Of a stretch of 64,000 nt of DNA, positions 46,161-58,200 are shown piece after piece. The notes under the pieces are model-generated. The model had not been told where the DNA came from. It did not search any database and was given only the letters and a program-made list of their open reading frames with translations. This DNA comes from Letharia columbiana (Eukaryota; Ascomycota; Lecanoromycetes; Lecanorales; Parmeliaceae): contig NW_023501041.1 in the NCBI RefSeq assembly GCF_014066305.1, positions 868,001-932,000 on the forward strand. Reading direction: 5' to 3'. Both the position numbers and the translations under genes were made by a program. Each line of letters opens with the position of its first letter. Within the stretch, counting starts at the first letter, position 1.

Positions 46161-47636
46161 CACTCTCGGGGGCGTTAAAAGTTATCATCCTCCGAGGTAA
46201 TTCCGACTACTACTGACTTCCCCACCAAAATACTATTATAAATATTTCTATATCGTCAACTATGAAGTATAATATATCCCCTTATATATCTATATATAGC
46301 CTTTATCGTTAAAAAGCTACTACGCGTAAGAAAGCTAAATTCTTTAAAGCCGTTAATACTCGAGATCGTGGAAAAACGATTAAAGATATATACGTCGAGA
46401 AGGATATTTTATATAATACGGGCAAGACTTAATTGAGAATTAGAAAATTTAAGAGCTCCTCCGATATTAGAAAGCTTAGAAAATAGCATTTTAAATGTCT
46501 CTCTAAAGTCACTCAAGCTACGTATAATATTTTATAAGATATAAATAATTTTATTTATAATTAATCAATAGAATATTAAGTTAGATATTATAAGATTTTA
46601 GTTCACTCTCGAATTATTTAATAAAACGCGTTAAAGTATATTAAAAATGCTTAAATATATAAGTAACGTTTAGTTAAATAAGTATTTAATCTTAATATAG
46701 AAAAAAGACTAGATTACGGATATAATTATAAAGATAATACTATAGAGAATTATTAGTAATTTATTATATAAATAAATAAAAAGTATTAGGACGTTAAATT
46801 TATATAATAGAATTATACTTTTCGAGACGCTAATATTACTAAAAAGCCTAAAAATATATAACTTATATCTTTAAAATAAGGTATTATAATTTATATATCT
46901 ACGAATATTTCTTGAAATTATAAAGGTAAATTACGATTCTATTACGACGAGCTTAATCGCTCTTAAATTATAATAGAAAAACCTTTAAAGTTACGTCGAC
47001 GTCCTCAAAATAAAAATAAGAAGAAATATTAAGAGCGTATACGGTAATAAGAAGCTACTATGCCTTACGATTCTATTATAAAATCTACTAAAAATAGTAT
47101 AATAATGAAATATTATACTGCGTATTAACTTTCGAATTATTATAACTCGATAAATTAGCTACGAATTATATACGAACGTAATATTTTATAAAAAGATAAT
47201 GATTTAAATTACGAAATAAAAAAAAGTAAGAAAGATAAGAAAGTTAATATAAAAAATATAGCTACGTAACTAAAAATCGATTATTAGATCGAGACTCTTA
47301 ATTATCTTACTTAATCATCTAATCTTAATTTAATAGAGAATATCTAGAATCTTCTAAATGAATAGATATATTAAAGAAAGTAGGATAATTAATATAAGCT
47401 TCGTATTATAATCTCGAAGAAATAAAAGCGGATTAAACTTAGTGAAATTCAGGCTAGAATTACTGAAATGCCTTAGCGATATCGTATACTACGTGAGGGT
47501 AACCATAATAAGCTTATTAAATCAAAGCTATGGTAGAAATGTATATATTCGAGTAGTAGAAATAATGTGTGTGGTAGAAAGCCAGTAGTAGCCGGGATTA
47601 CCTCGGAGGATGATGACTTTTAACCCCCCGAGACTG
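46161..47636 (+). mobile_element. Tc1/mariner-type transposon, RIP-degenerated, long intact TIRs
   Basis: Inverted repeats of about 56 bp occupy 46,161-46,216 and 47,581-47,636, sharing the core GTTAAAAGT and CATCCTCCGAGGTAAT. Between them the plus strand reads, through stops, as an IS630/Tc1-type DDE transposase. I-S-stop-N-Y-K-G-K-L-R-F-Y lies near 46,905-46,945 and M-K-Y-Y-T-A-Y near 47,105-47,130, then stop-K-D-N-D-L-N-Y for the usual Q-E-D-N-D-P-S-H catalytic Asp block. Near 47,295-47,350 a block corresponds to H-P-A-Q-S-P-D-L-N-P-I-E-N-I-W with the final catalytic acid retained. The total length of about 1.48 kb fits the family. The body is AT-rich by RIP while the TIRs are GC-rich and well matched. 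Confidence 0.85.
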
Positions 47637-47788
47637 AAGTGACTTCTAGTGCGGGATAGAGTGACCTTGGCCTACAAAAATGGCAACTTAGCCGATCCCG
47701 AGCTTGGCGACACGTTTGCCAATCGACGCTCAGCTCCGCCATTCACAGTACCTCACCCAGGACAAAGAAAAGGTGGGTACATTTTTTG

Positions 47789-48684
47789 ATGGCGAACCAG
47801 GGCTATGATGTCGTCGTAGACGTCGATGAAGGGGTATGCTCACTGTCCAATGGAAAGTTTAACCCACATGCGCTAACCTCGTCCCAAGGGCGATCTGGGT
47901 CATACAGACCTCCAACAAGACGACCTCGAATTCCATTCTTCCAGTATGCTCTCAGGACTCGTCCAAACCTCCTATTTCTAACTTCCTGCTGCTAGACTTC
48001 AACGACCCATCGAACCCACGCTCCAAAATACTTCCAGACACATCCACTCCTTTCGGCAGCACCCAAAATCCCACACCGTCCAAACGTTTCCTCTGGACCC
48101 TATCATTCTATGCCCAATTTTTCGATGTCGATACATCGGAAGTGCTCCGCCGCTGTACCTCGTCTCTCTACCCGCGTGCCCCGTTCCTGGATATTCTGGA
48201 CGGAAACCCCGATCTCTACGGCCCGTTCTGGATCGCTACGACGCTTGTCTTTATACTTTTCATCACAGCTACTATGAGTCAATACCTGAGCCGGAACCAT
48301 GATATCCATTTCGAATACAATTTCGCCCTGCTCAGCGGCGCCGCAGGTTTGATTTACGGTTACACGGGCTTCGTCCCTGTTGGCCTATGGGCCTTGCTGC
48401 GGTGGTTTGGAGCCGAATCCGCAACACTCGTCGAATGTTGGGCGTTATATGGGTATGCGAATGTGATATGGATACCCGTGGCCATCATCAGCTGGAGTCC
48501 GATTTCAATGTTGAACTATGTCTTCACTGCGTTAGGGTTTGTGGTGAGCGTTGCGTTTCTGGTCAGGAATCTGTGGCCGGTTGTGAGTGTTACAGACGCG
48601 AAGATTAGTCGGGTGCTGGTCATTGCGGTGGTGTTGTTGCACGCGGGATTGGCTATTGCGATCAAATTTACATTCTTCGCGTGA
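47789..48684 (+). CDS. Yip1-domain family membrane protein (YIPF1/2-like)
   Basis: The exons are 47789-47833, 47889-47943 and 47996-48684 (262 aa), all in phase. Yip1-family proteins are five-helix membrane proteins of the Golgi and early secretory pathway that bind Ypt/Rab GTPases. The N-terminal cytosolic part (M-A-N-Q-G-Y-D-V-V-V-D-V-D-E, then G-D-L-G-H-T-D-L-Q) is followed by F-Y-A-Q-F-F-D-V-D-T and the N-P-D-L-Y-G-P-F-W-I-A motif, the D-L-Y-G-P-x-W signature at the start of helix 1. Five hydrophobic segments follow, from about residue 148 to the C-terminal I-K-F-T-F-F-A. The first two exons are short and depend on splice phases; they restore a continuous acidic N-terminus. This is the first intact gene after the Tc1/mariner relic. 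Confidence 0.88.
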
Positions 48685-49299
48685 ATATCCCCTTCAGTTG
48701 CTGGAGATTATGTGCTGATATATTTTGACAGACATGGCAGTCCCGCTGTAAAGGTCAACAAGCCGAGTGGCGATGGAGTTGGAGCCACGAATACGACAAG
48801 ACCTCTGTTAGGCTTTTGAATGATATGAACTCGCCCTTCGTTTATAGCTCCCTGTAGTTCTTATTCGGATACCCAGCTTCTTAGAAGTAGAGCCGAGCAC
48901 TCATAGATCTGAAGAATTTGTGAAATGACTCATCTCAATGAAGAATTTGTGAAATGACTCATCTCAATGAAGCTGATCTTCCTCCTGTAGAGTACCGAGT
49001 CCCACACGTCCGGAGTAGAAGCTTGCTCAGTGTGTATCCACAGCTTAACGAAAGGAATTCTCAAAAGGCATGAGACATTTATGTGATCTAAATTTGTATG
49101 TTCAGGTTCATCTACGAAGTACCTTGGGTCACCGTCAAACCACCGCCAATTCCTTCTCCGCATCCCGCACTAGCAAGCATCTTTGCCGCTCCCACGATCA
49201 AACTTCAGCCCACGCCATTCAGCGCCGCCCACAGATATCCTACTAAACATCTAGAGAACCATCCTTCAATCTCTTTATTCCAAAAGCCTTCCTGCACAA
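48685..49299. other. Intergenic region, Yip1 gene to eIF5B
   Basis: Contains a perfect 29-bp direct repeat (48,911-48,968), the 3' flank of the Yip1-family gene and the promoter of eIF5B. Short frames only. Confidence 0.5.
48911..48968. repeat. Perfect 29-bp direct tandem duplication
   Basis: GAAGAATTTGTGAAATGACT plus CATCTCAAT occurs at 48,911-48,939 and is repeated without change at 48,940-48,968. The identity points to a recent slippage duplication. Each unit contains TGACTCA, a Gcn4/AP-1-type bZIP half-site palindrome, so the duplication doubles a potential bZIP site upstream of eIF5B. The regulatory meaning is inference. Confidence 0.8.
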
Positions 49300-52200
49300 A
49301 TGGCGCCCAAAAAGAAAGGCAACAAGAAGGGCAACGAGGACTGGGAAGCAGACTTGGGTGAAACCCCGGATGCTATCGCCGCCGCAGCCCAAGAAGCCAA
49401 AGAGGTTGAAGCAGCCCGAGATGCCGAACCTGATGAAGCTCCTGGTGGAGGAGGCGGTCTACTGGCTGCACTCAAGAAAAACAAGTCTAACAAGAAGAAG
49501 AAAGGTAAGGTTGTGGAGGAAGACTATGTGAACGGCGAAGATCCTCCCACAGCGGATGGTGTCAACGGTCATGTCGAACCCAATGGTATACAAGACCTAG
49601 CTTTCACGGCACCTGAGGAGGCTACGACAGAGGACCTATTCGATGAGCAGGTTACGAAGGCCAAGAATGGGAAGGGTAAACAGGGGAAGAAAGAAGGGAC
49701 ACTAGTGCCCAACGAGGACGAGGACGGAGAGGATACAGAAGAGGGGGGCACAGGAGGGGTCAAGAGTAAGAAGGAGAAAGAGAAGGAAAAGAAAGAGAGG
49801 GAGAAGGCGAGGAAGAAAGAGCAGGTACGTGCATATCTTTAGTGTTGACATTACAAGCGTGGGGATACAGAGAGGCCGTGGCTTATTAACATGCTTTTTG
49901 TTTCCAGGCTGCTGCAAAAAAGAAACAAGGAGGTGCACTTCCGGCACAAAAAGAGGAGCCTGTGAAGCCCGTAGTCGAAGCGAAGTCTGAGGCTGCCTCA
50001 GCTGCCGATGCAGGGAAAGGAGGAAAGAAGAAATTACCGCCCGCCCTTGCAGCACTCCAGAAACAACAGGAAGCTCTGAGAAGACAGCAAGAGGAGCAAG
50101 AAAAGGCAGATGCCGAAGAGAGAGCCCGGATAGAAGAAGAGGAGCGATTAGCGGCGGAGGAAGAAAAGAGGAAAGAGGATGCTCGAGCGCGGAAGAAGGA
50201 GAAGGACAAGGAGAAAAAAGAGCAGTTAAAGAAAGAGGGCAAGTTGATGACACCAGCCCAACGGGAAGCGCATCGGCGGAATGAATTGAAGAGAGAACAA
50301 ATGCTTGCCGCCGGTGTAAAGGTTGCAGGACTGGACGAGGAACCTGCGGAGAAGAAGAAGCCGGTGTACGATAACAAGAAGAAGAAGGGACTGAAGAAGC
50401 CAGGCGACGATGCCAGAATACAGGAAGAAAAAGAAGCTGCCGAAGCAGAAGCTCGGCGGCAAGCTGAAGAAGCGGAGCGTCTGAGGCTAGAAGAAGAGGA
50501 GAAGGCGAGGGCTGAAGCTGCGGCGGCAGCAGCAGCAGAGGAGCCCGAAAGTGACGGCCTCGAGGACTGGGAGGCTGTTGCCGATGCTGACGACGGTAAT
50601 GTTAAAGAGAGCTGGGAGATGGACTCTGATGAAGAAGCTGCTGCCTCGCAATCACCGCCTCGGAAGCCCAGTGCTGTCACTAATGGTATGGAACAACTCA
50701 TAGCCGCACAAATAGACCTGCCTTTGAGGCCCGCTCCATCAGCACAAAAACCTCAGCAGAAGCCACAACCGAAGCCAGCTGAATCCGATTCCGAGTCGGA
50801 TTCAGACGACTCGTCTGCTGATGCGCAAGGAACAGCCACACAACGAGCAGCTGCACAGAAGAAAGCTGAAGCTGCAGCCAGGAGGCAGAAACAACACGAG
50901 GAGGCGCTTGCCGCCAGATCAAAAGACAACCTCCGTTCTCCTATTTGCTGTATCCTGGGTCACGTCGATACCGGGAAGACTAAGCTATTGGACAAGATAC
51001 GGCAGACTAATGTCCAAGAAGGTGAAGCTGGAGGTATCACGCAACAAATAGGTGCAACCTACTTCCCAGTTGACGCCCTAGAAGCTAAAACTGCGGTCGT
51101 CAACAAGGACAACAGCTTCGAGTTCAAGGTACCTGGTCTTCTGGTCATCGATACTCCTGGTCACGAATCCTTCACAAATTTGCGATCTCGAGGATCCTCG
51201 CTATGTAATATTGCCATTCTCGTTGTCGACATAATGCACGGGCTGGAACCGCAGACTCTAGAGTCGATGAAATTACTCCGTGACCGGAAAACACCATTCA
51301 TTGTTGCTCTCAACAAGATCGATCGTCTATATGGCTGGAAGAAGATTGATAATAATGGTTTTCAAGAAAGTATGGCCTTACAGAACAAGGGGGTTCAAAA
51401 CGAATTTCGAGATCGCCTCGAAAAGACAAAAGTCGCCTTCGCCGAGCAAGGCTTCAACTCTGAGCTTTACTGCGAGAACAAGTCCCTTGCTAAATTCGTT
51501 TCCTTAGTACCAACATCCGCGCACACAGGAGAAGGTATACCAGACATGCTAAAGCTGCTCGTCAGTCTAACGCAAGAGCGAATGACCAACAAACTCATGT
51601 ATCTCTCCGAGATCGAGTGTACAGTCTTGGAAGTGAAAGTCATTGAAGGTCTAGGCACAACCATCGACGTCGTCCTATCTAACGGTGTCCTACGAGAGGG
51701 CGATCGGATAGTTCTTTGCGGTATCAACGGTGCCATTGCCACAAACATTCGAGCATTACTCACCCCAGCACCGCTAAAGGAGCTCCGCCTGAAGTCCCAG
51801 TATGTCCACAACCAAGAATGTAAAGCATCGCTAGGTGTCAAAATTGCGGCCAATGACCTCGAACACGCCATCGCCGGTTCGCGCCTCTTGGTCGTCGGAC
51901 CAGGCGACGACGAAGAGGATATTGAGGAGGAAGTCATGTCTGATATCGAGAACCTCTTATCGAAAGTCTCTAAAACAGGACGTGGTGTCAGCGTCCAAGC
52001 ATCCACCCTCGGCTCTCTCGAAGCCCTCCTTGAATTCCTCAAGGTCTCCAAAATTCCTGTCGCAAACATCTCCATTGGCCCCGTCTACAAGCGGGACGTC
52101 ATGTCCGCAGGCATTATGCTCGAAAAAGCCAGGGAATATGCAGTCATGCTCTGTTTCGATGTCAAAGTTGATAAAGAAGCGCAAGAGTATGCTGACCGGG

Positions 52201-52795
52201 AGGGAATTAAAATTTTCACGGCGGATATCATCTATCATCTTTTCGACGACTTTACGAAACATATGGCGCAATTGGCGGAGCAGAAGAAGGAGGATAGTAA
52301 ATTGTTGGCTGTGTTCCCTTGTGTGCTGAATCAGGTGGCGGTGTTTAATAAGAAGGATCCAATCGTTGTTGGGGTAGATGTTGTTGAAGGCAACCTCAGA
52401 CTCCTCACGCCAATCGCCGTGGTACGGACGAACCCGGTTACCAACGTCAAAGAGGTTGTCAATTTAGGCAGAGTGTAAGCTTCCTCGTCCTCCGTACCCT
52501 CTTTCGCTTCTTCCACGAGTCTTCCGAGAATTGTTACTAATTCCCCTACAGCCAATCAATCGAGCGCGACCACAAACAAATTCCCATGGTAAAGCGCGGC
52601 CAGCCCTCCGTCGCCATTAAAATCGAAGGTCCCAACCAACCTGTCTATGGTCGACATTGGGAAGAAAAGGACGCACTCTACTCGTTAATCTCACGGCAGA
52701 GTATCGATACTTTGAAGGAATTTTATAGGCCTGATGTCAGCAATGATGAGTGGGCGCTGATTAAGAAGCTGAAGGGGTTTTTTGACATTCCCTGA
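49300..52795 (+). CDS. Translation initiation factor eIF5B (IF2-like GTPase)
   Basis: The exons are 49300-49824, 49908-52474 and 52552-52795 (1111 aa), in phase. eIF5B is the GTPase that joins the 60S subunit to the 48S complex after start-codon recognition. Residues 1 to about 515 form the usual highly charged, Lys/Glu/Ala-rich leader with long coiled-coil character. The G domain has G1 G-H-V-D-T-G-K-T at 526-533, G3 D-T-P-G-H-E at 590-595 and G4 N-K-I-D at 644-647. Domains II-IV follow, including the beta-barrel after [15 protein letters not shown] and the C-terminal barrel encoded partly by exon 3 (H-W-E-E-K-D...L-K-E-F-Y-R) that contacts eIF1A. The 3' splice into exon 3 restores V-Q-S-I-E-R. 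Long antisense frames over the Lys/Glu-rich leader are shadows. Confidence 0.96.
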
Positions 52796-53025
52796 ATTGG
52801 AAGAGGGGAGCGAGATGTTTGAGTGACACGATTGGCATGGTTTTGCATAGATAGCTTGGCTTGGATGCGACAAATGGCGGACGCTTGGTACATGTACATA
52901 CGCAAATGCATCTCTGGAGCCTCATTTGCTGTTGGGCATGTCGCGATCTTTACAGTGACGGTGTGACCCAACAATATGCAAGAGCTGGCGGTCTAGTTTC
53001 GTAGATTCCTAGCACTGTTTGTTCC
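52796..53025. terminator. Convergent 3' region, eIF5B and SRP68
   Basis: These 230 bp between the two stops must contain both polyadenylation regions. No AATAAA was noted; fungal signals are loose. Confidence 0.35.
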
Positions 53026-54929
53026 TCATCGACCAAATCCGAACCACCCCTTCTTCTTCTCTTCTCCGCCTTTCGCTCCCTCGGCAACCCCGTTGACCGC
53101 TTTTTCGTTGATCTTTTGAGTCCGCCCTGGATACTCGATGTAATTGAACGCTACGTCCAGGAATAGCGGCTTAACAGGTATCGGCTCCACCTTAGGCGGG
53201 TAAGTGACCAATTTTGTGAGGTCGACGTCATTTAGAGGATATTCGTACAATCGCTCTATCAGCGGTGGTACGGGGTTAATGTTTTTGTTGAAAGATACGG
53301 AGTGGATATTGTGAAGTTCGACCAGGGCGCGGTGCTGGGATACGAGACTTTGGAGGAGTGAGTGAAGATCGGAGGCTTGTGTTGGGGTGATGTCGAGTTT
53401 TGGAGGCTTTGCATCCGATCGTTGGGTGCTAGAGGGGTGAAGAGACGCTCGACTAGATAAATCGAGAGCACGTGACAGCAGGGCGAGTGCGTTCTTCGTT
53501 TCCGATAGCAGGGCGTAAGAGCGAGCGATAGCGAGGCATCTTAATGCTGCAAAATATGCCCTTTTGGGTTCGAGTTCCTCGACGAACTTTTGGTCTGCTG
53601 CTACACCGGGTAGCTCTTTGACGGAGTCTAAGCTCTGTAGTGTGGAGTCGTAAAGTACAACTCTTTCTCGCAGCCTGGTGAGTTTCCGTCCGGTGCTTTC
53701 TTCTTGGATTACAGTCGTCTTGCCGTCTTTTCGAGAGTTTCTATATATCTCTGGTTCAAGCAACGCCCCGTCTTGTCTGCCACAAAGTATTCGATTCCTA
53801 CCAATTCGCCACTCCACCAATGCGTAATTGACTGCGGTCCTAGTGATTTGCAACGCCTGCATGCGTCGATCTCCTTGGGAAATACCTTCGGCAGACAACT
53901 CGTCAAGAGCAGTCTTCGTGGCGTCAACTGCGTCTTGACTGGGTATGAGGACTTCATCGTAAGCGGCTGCTTTACCTTGAGGTGCCGCATCTGGGTTAGC
54001 TGTCAAGAACGCGGAGAGCTTGGATTCCGCATTGGAGACCGCTGCCAAAGCCTCAGCAGTGGCTGCGTCTTCGAGATTCACGAGGCGTGATCGCCATTGG
54101 ATTGTCTTTGGTACATTTTCAGCGTTACCGCTGGGCGTCTTCCTTTGGGCAGTGGCTGGGTCATCCAATGCATCTGGGTGGTCTTTCAAGATCTCTCGGA
54201 CAAACGGGCTGTCTTCGGGAACATAGCGTGAGATGATGGTATCGATCGATGTGGTACGGGGCAATTTCAATTGGTAGGCGGCATATCGTATGCTAGGGTC
54301 AACTGTGGTGTTCAAGAGATCCCGGAAAAGATCCTCCTGTTTTGGGCCTCCACTTTGCGCAAGCGTGGTATAAATGAAACGAGCCTCCGAATACTCACGC
54401 AGGCAGTCCTCCCAGCGGTGCTTCTCGAATTCAATGGCTCCCCGCAGTGAGACGTAGTACGCTCGTGCTTCGAGTAGGGCCTCCGAAGTAGCCTTCGTAA
54501 CTTGTTTATTTTTAAGCAACTTCACAAGCTGTCCAGCATAGGTACTAGCTTTGTGTAGGCGAGAGTGCATGTGAGACTTCGTTGATCCGGTACTACCATG
54601 AGCTCCGGATTCTGCAGAATGCGTTGACTTTATTTGCATCGCTAGGGCCCATGCTCGCTCTGAAGTAAGCAGGAGCAAGTATATAAATCTGAGTTTCTGT
54701 ATGAGGACTTGCAGATCAAGTTTCTAGGGTTGACGCACTCATGATTCCCAGCTATATCTTCGGCCGTGACCGCAGGTCTTGCCGCATACTTTTTGCCTTT
54801 GGTCGAGGTATAGTGGAGCTTCTTCCGTACAACAAGCAAGCGTCGAGAAAGCTGTTTCCTGTAGGATGCATAATCACCAACTAGAAGTGCCTTTTCACGC
54901 TGAGAGACGATAAAATTGGTGATATCCAT
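53026..54929 (-). CDS. SRP68: Signal recognition particle subunit SRP68
   Basis: The exons on the minus strand are 54929-54739 and 54688-53026 (617 aa), joined in phase across a 50-bp intron. SRP68 forms a heterodimer with SRP72 on the S domain of SRP RNA and helps couple signal-sequence binding to docking at the ER. The N-terminal RNA-binding helical domain begins M-D-I-T-N-F-I and includes Y-R-K-Q-L-S-R-R-L-L-V-V-R-K-K-L-H-Y, a conserved basic patch. The middle has TPR-like helices (A-R-A-Y-Y-V-S-L-R-G-A-I-E-F-E-K, W-E-D-C-L-R-E-Y-S-E-A-R). The C-terminus contains P-V-K-P-L-F-L-D-V-A-F-N-Y-I-E-Y-P, the family's SRP72-interacting tail, and ends in a Lys/Gly-rich G-W-F-G-F-G-R. Length is normal. 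Confidence 0.93.
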
Positions 54930-55235
54930 TGTAGCTTACTTGGAGGAGAACCTTGATGTCCTTGACAGTGAGCTTGCCCGCTTTGTGGGTGGATCTCGGA
55001 ATGAATTCCGAGGTCTTGGCGCTCCCGTTTCGATGATGTACTCTACTCGTAAATTCTATTCGTAAATTCTGTTTGTCTATCATGCCACTTTTGTACATAT
55101 TTTCTACTGGCCTCTGCGCGAACATTTCTTCGGGCTCCCTTTGACTGACTCTCCCATTTTACACTTTTCTTCGAGGATCTATGACAGCCAAAGCCTCGGC
55201 GATCCCTTCCCCTGTGGTAGCACACTTGCCAGGGC
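54930..55235. promoter_or_regulatory. Divergent promoter, SRP68 and PPR gene
   Basis: These 306 bp separate the start codons of SRP68 (minus) and the PPR gene (plus) and presumably serve both. A near-direct duplication CTCGTAAATTCTATTCGTAAATTCTG occurs at about 55,047-55,073. Confidence 0.4.
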
Positions 55236-58200
55236 ATGATAGAGAGAGCGGTTGGATGGCTCCACACGGGAGAACGAGCTGTGCTCCGGGGCTCCAAGAA
55301 GCATTCTCGCAATCGACGCCACCTACACTCTGCCTTCTGGTCTCACGGTGCCGGTAACATTGATCTACCGTCTTGGTGGATGCTCTTTCTACAAAAATCA
55401 GGCTCCGCCCAGGAGTCATGTTCGAGCAAAAGACACGGAATCCCAACGGTAGCATTGTCCAGTGGGCTTCAAGAGATCTTCCTAGACTTCCTGTATCCTG
55501 TACATACGCTAGCACTCATTAGACGGCTCAACCGGTCCACAAAGGCGCAACATCACGCTGCTCAGAACATCAAGCACTGTTCCAGAAGCTACACCTCAAT
55601 TGCTGCAGATTTAATCAATGGAGCGAAGGCAGTTAGAACAGCTACTGGGGCCCAGGCCCAAGACGCTTCCGCGAGGTCTTCGTCAGAGACGCCTCAGCCG
55701 GGCGATGCAATAAGACGAGGAATCAACGAGATGCTTGATTCGAAGGATCAGACTTGGATCTATGATGAGCTGTGGCAAAGCTATCAAGCTCTACTAGAGA
55801 TGTCACAATCGCTAACGCCACAAGAGCTTATCAGGATGCTGCGATCCTTGGGGGCGTCAAAGAGAACCATTGATGTCGAACGTGCCGTGGCTCTATTCGA
55901 CAGCATACCTGTCACGCAGAGGCGGGCTATTCATTACAGCTACGCCGTCTCAGCTGCGCTCTCATTGGAGGACCTGGACACAGCAATCGACATCCATCGT
56001 GAGGCTTTGGCAAGGATTAGTGGTTCTATCGGGACTGCAGCACTACTTCGGTATACCGTGCAACATGAGAAGTGGCAGTTGGCAATAGACACATGGCACG
56101 CATATTGGGTCAATAAACTACACTACTACACAAGGCCCGATATTTGGACAGGAGTCAACGCTCTGTCTCTGCCAGATTTGATGGAGAAGGCTATCTCGGC
56201 TGCGAACTTCGCAATTTCGACTGCTGAATCTTCTTCACAACATGAGAATGCAGTGGCTGCTCGCGATTTCGCATTAGAATTAATTCGACAAACTCTTTGC
56301 ATTCAGAACACCAACTTCGATATCCACAACCATTGGCGGCTCGTTCAGAAGGCAAGAACCCTTGATGCTTCGGATATGACGACACAAACCATGGCTTTGG
56401 AGCAGCTATTATCCATTAACAGTAGGGAGCATGGGCATCGCGCACTGAACCTTTACCGGATACTACGAACAGAGTCGGCATTCTTACCTAGTACGGACTT
56501 ACTCTCATTGGTGACGAGCAAGCTAGTGGCAGAAAAGAGTAGTCTCGGCATGTTTATGATTATCGAAGATTGGCGCACTTACCATCAGAAACTACCCGCT
56601 GGCATTGCTATCAATGTGGCGAACGTCCTTGCTCAACTCGGACAGCTTGAGCCCCTCCAAAACCTATTCCATGATTTTTGTTCTACGTATGGAAGGCCTA
56701 CCAGGAAATGGTGGTACAACATCCTGCTTTTCGTCCACAACAGGCGAGCAGACCCTGAGGGTGTGGTGCGCGCCTTCAACGACCTGCAGAAGGATTTTCA
56801 CTTCAAGCCTACCGTGCGAGCCTGGAATTATGTTATTGGGACATTCTCTCGCATTGGCGACGTTGACGGCGCTTTGACTTGGTTCAACAAACTCCTCGAG
56901 TCCGAGTTACGGCCGGACTCCAGAACCTACTTCCTGCTAATGTCTTTGTACGCGAATAGAGGGGACTGGGAGACCGTCCATGAGTTCCATCAACAATCGA
57001 AGATCGACGGTAATAAAACAACCATGTTGATGGTTGACAGTATTGTCTTGGCAAACATTAACGATGAGAGATTGGCAGAAGCCGAGCAACTTGTAAAAGA
57101 GGCATTGCACATGGATTTAGAAGGATCTCGGACGTTTATGTGGACCATTCTGCTCAACGCGTATGCTCTGCGCAGAGAGGTAGAGAAGGTGTCTGTGTTG
57201 CACAAACAAATGCAAGCTGCAGGAGTGGCATCTAATGGCATGACTTATGCTGCTTTGATGACAAGCCTGACAATTGCTAAGATGCCCCAAGCAGCATATA
57301 AGATCTTGGATACGGTAATGCCGCGAGCAAAAATGAAAAGAACGTCGCTACATTATGCCATCGTCATGGGAGGATACCTTGCAAACAAGAACTACGGCAA
57401 AATATTCGAACTCTACAAAGATATGCTGACGCGCAATCTCAGCCCGACAATGAGCACCCAGAACATCCTTCTCCGAGCGGCAGCCTCAGTGGACAAGGCG
57501 AAGCAAGGTTACGACGAAGATCCTGAGAACCGAACCGAGCTTGGACGTGCACAACAGACTTTTGAGCAGACGATATCCGATCTGGATCCAATGGAACTCG
57601 CGGCTTCGGAACCGCGCAAATTCGTGGGGCCTAACCCCCTAAATGAGTCCTTCTCCTCCACCTACTTCGAGTATCTCATCTTCCTCTATGGCAGAGACGC
57701 TGCTTTTGCTAAGGTCACTGAGCTCTACGAACGCTACATCTCCACTTCCGCCCGATTCAGCCACCGTGACGTCGAAGCCAGTCCTCCAATTCGGTTACTT
57801 AGCGCTCTCATGATCGCTCACATACGCGCTGGCGACCATGAAGAAGTTGAGCGATGCTGGTTCCTCGCTCTCGACAAGTCCGAGAAGCTCGCCTGTCGCG
57901 CCAGGGCCGTTACGTCGGAGCCAGGCTGGGTATTACACTCACGCCGCCTTGTAATGAATGTACCTCTACGGCATTACATAATCTCCCTAGCTGAACAAGG
58001 CCGCATCGATGATCTGATCAGCACAATCAAACAGCTACACTCCTCTGGCTTCGCCCTCAACAGTCCTAATTGGAACCTCTACATCCAACACCTTGCCCAG
58101 TCCCCCGAATCTAGACATCAGCTGCTCGCCTTTGAGCTCTGCGAGCGCGAACTGATCTCAAACTGGCCGGGCTGGGATACATTGGGCGATCCCACTTACG

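Noticed and set aside
49702..50701. Long antisense frames (183 and 271 codons) over eIF5B
   Set aside because: They are Ser/Leu-rich shadows of the Lys/Glu/Ala-rich eIF5B leader, in which GAR/AAR/GCN codons leave the opposite strand free of stops.
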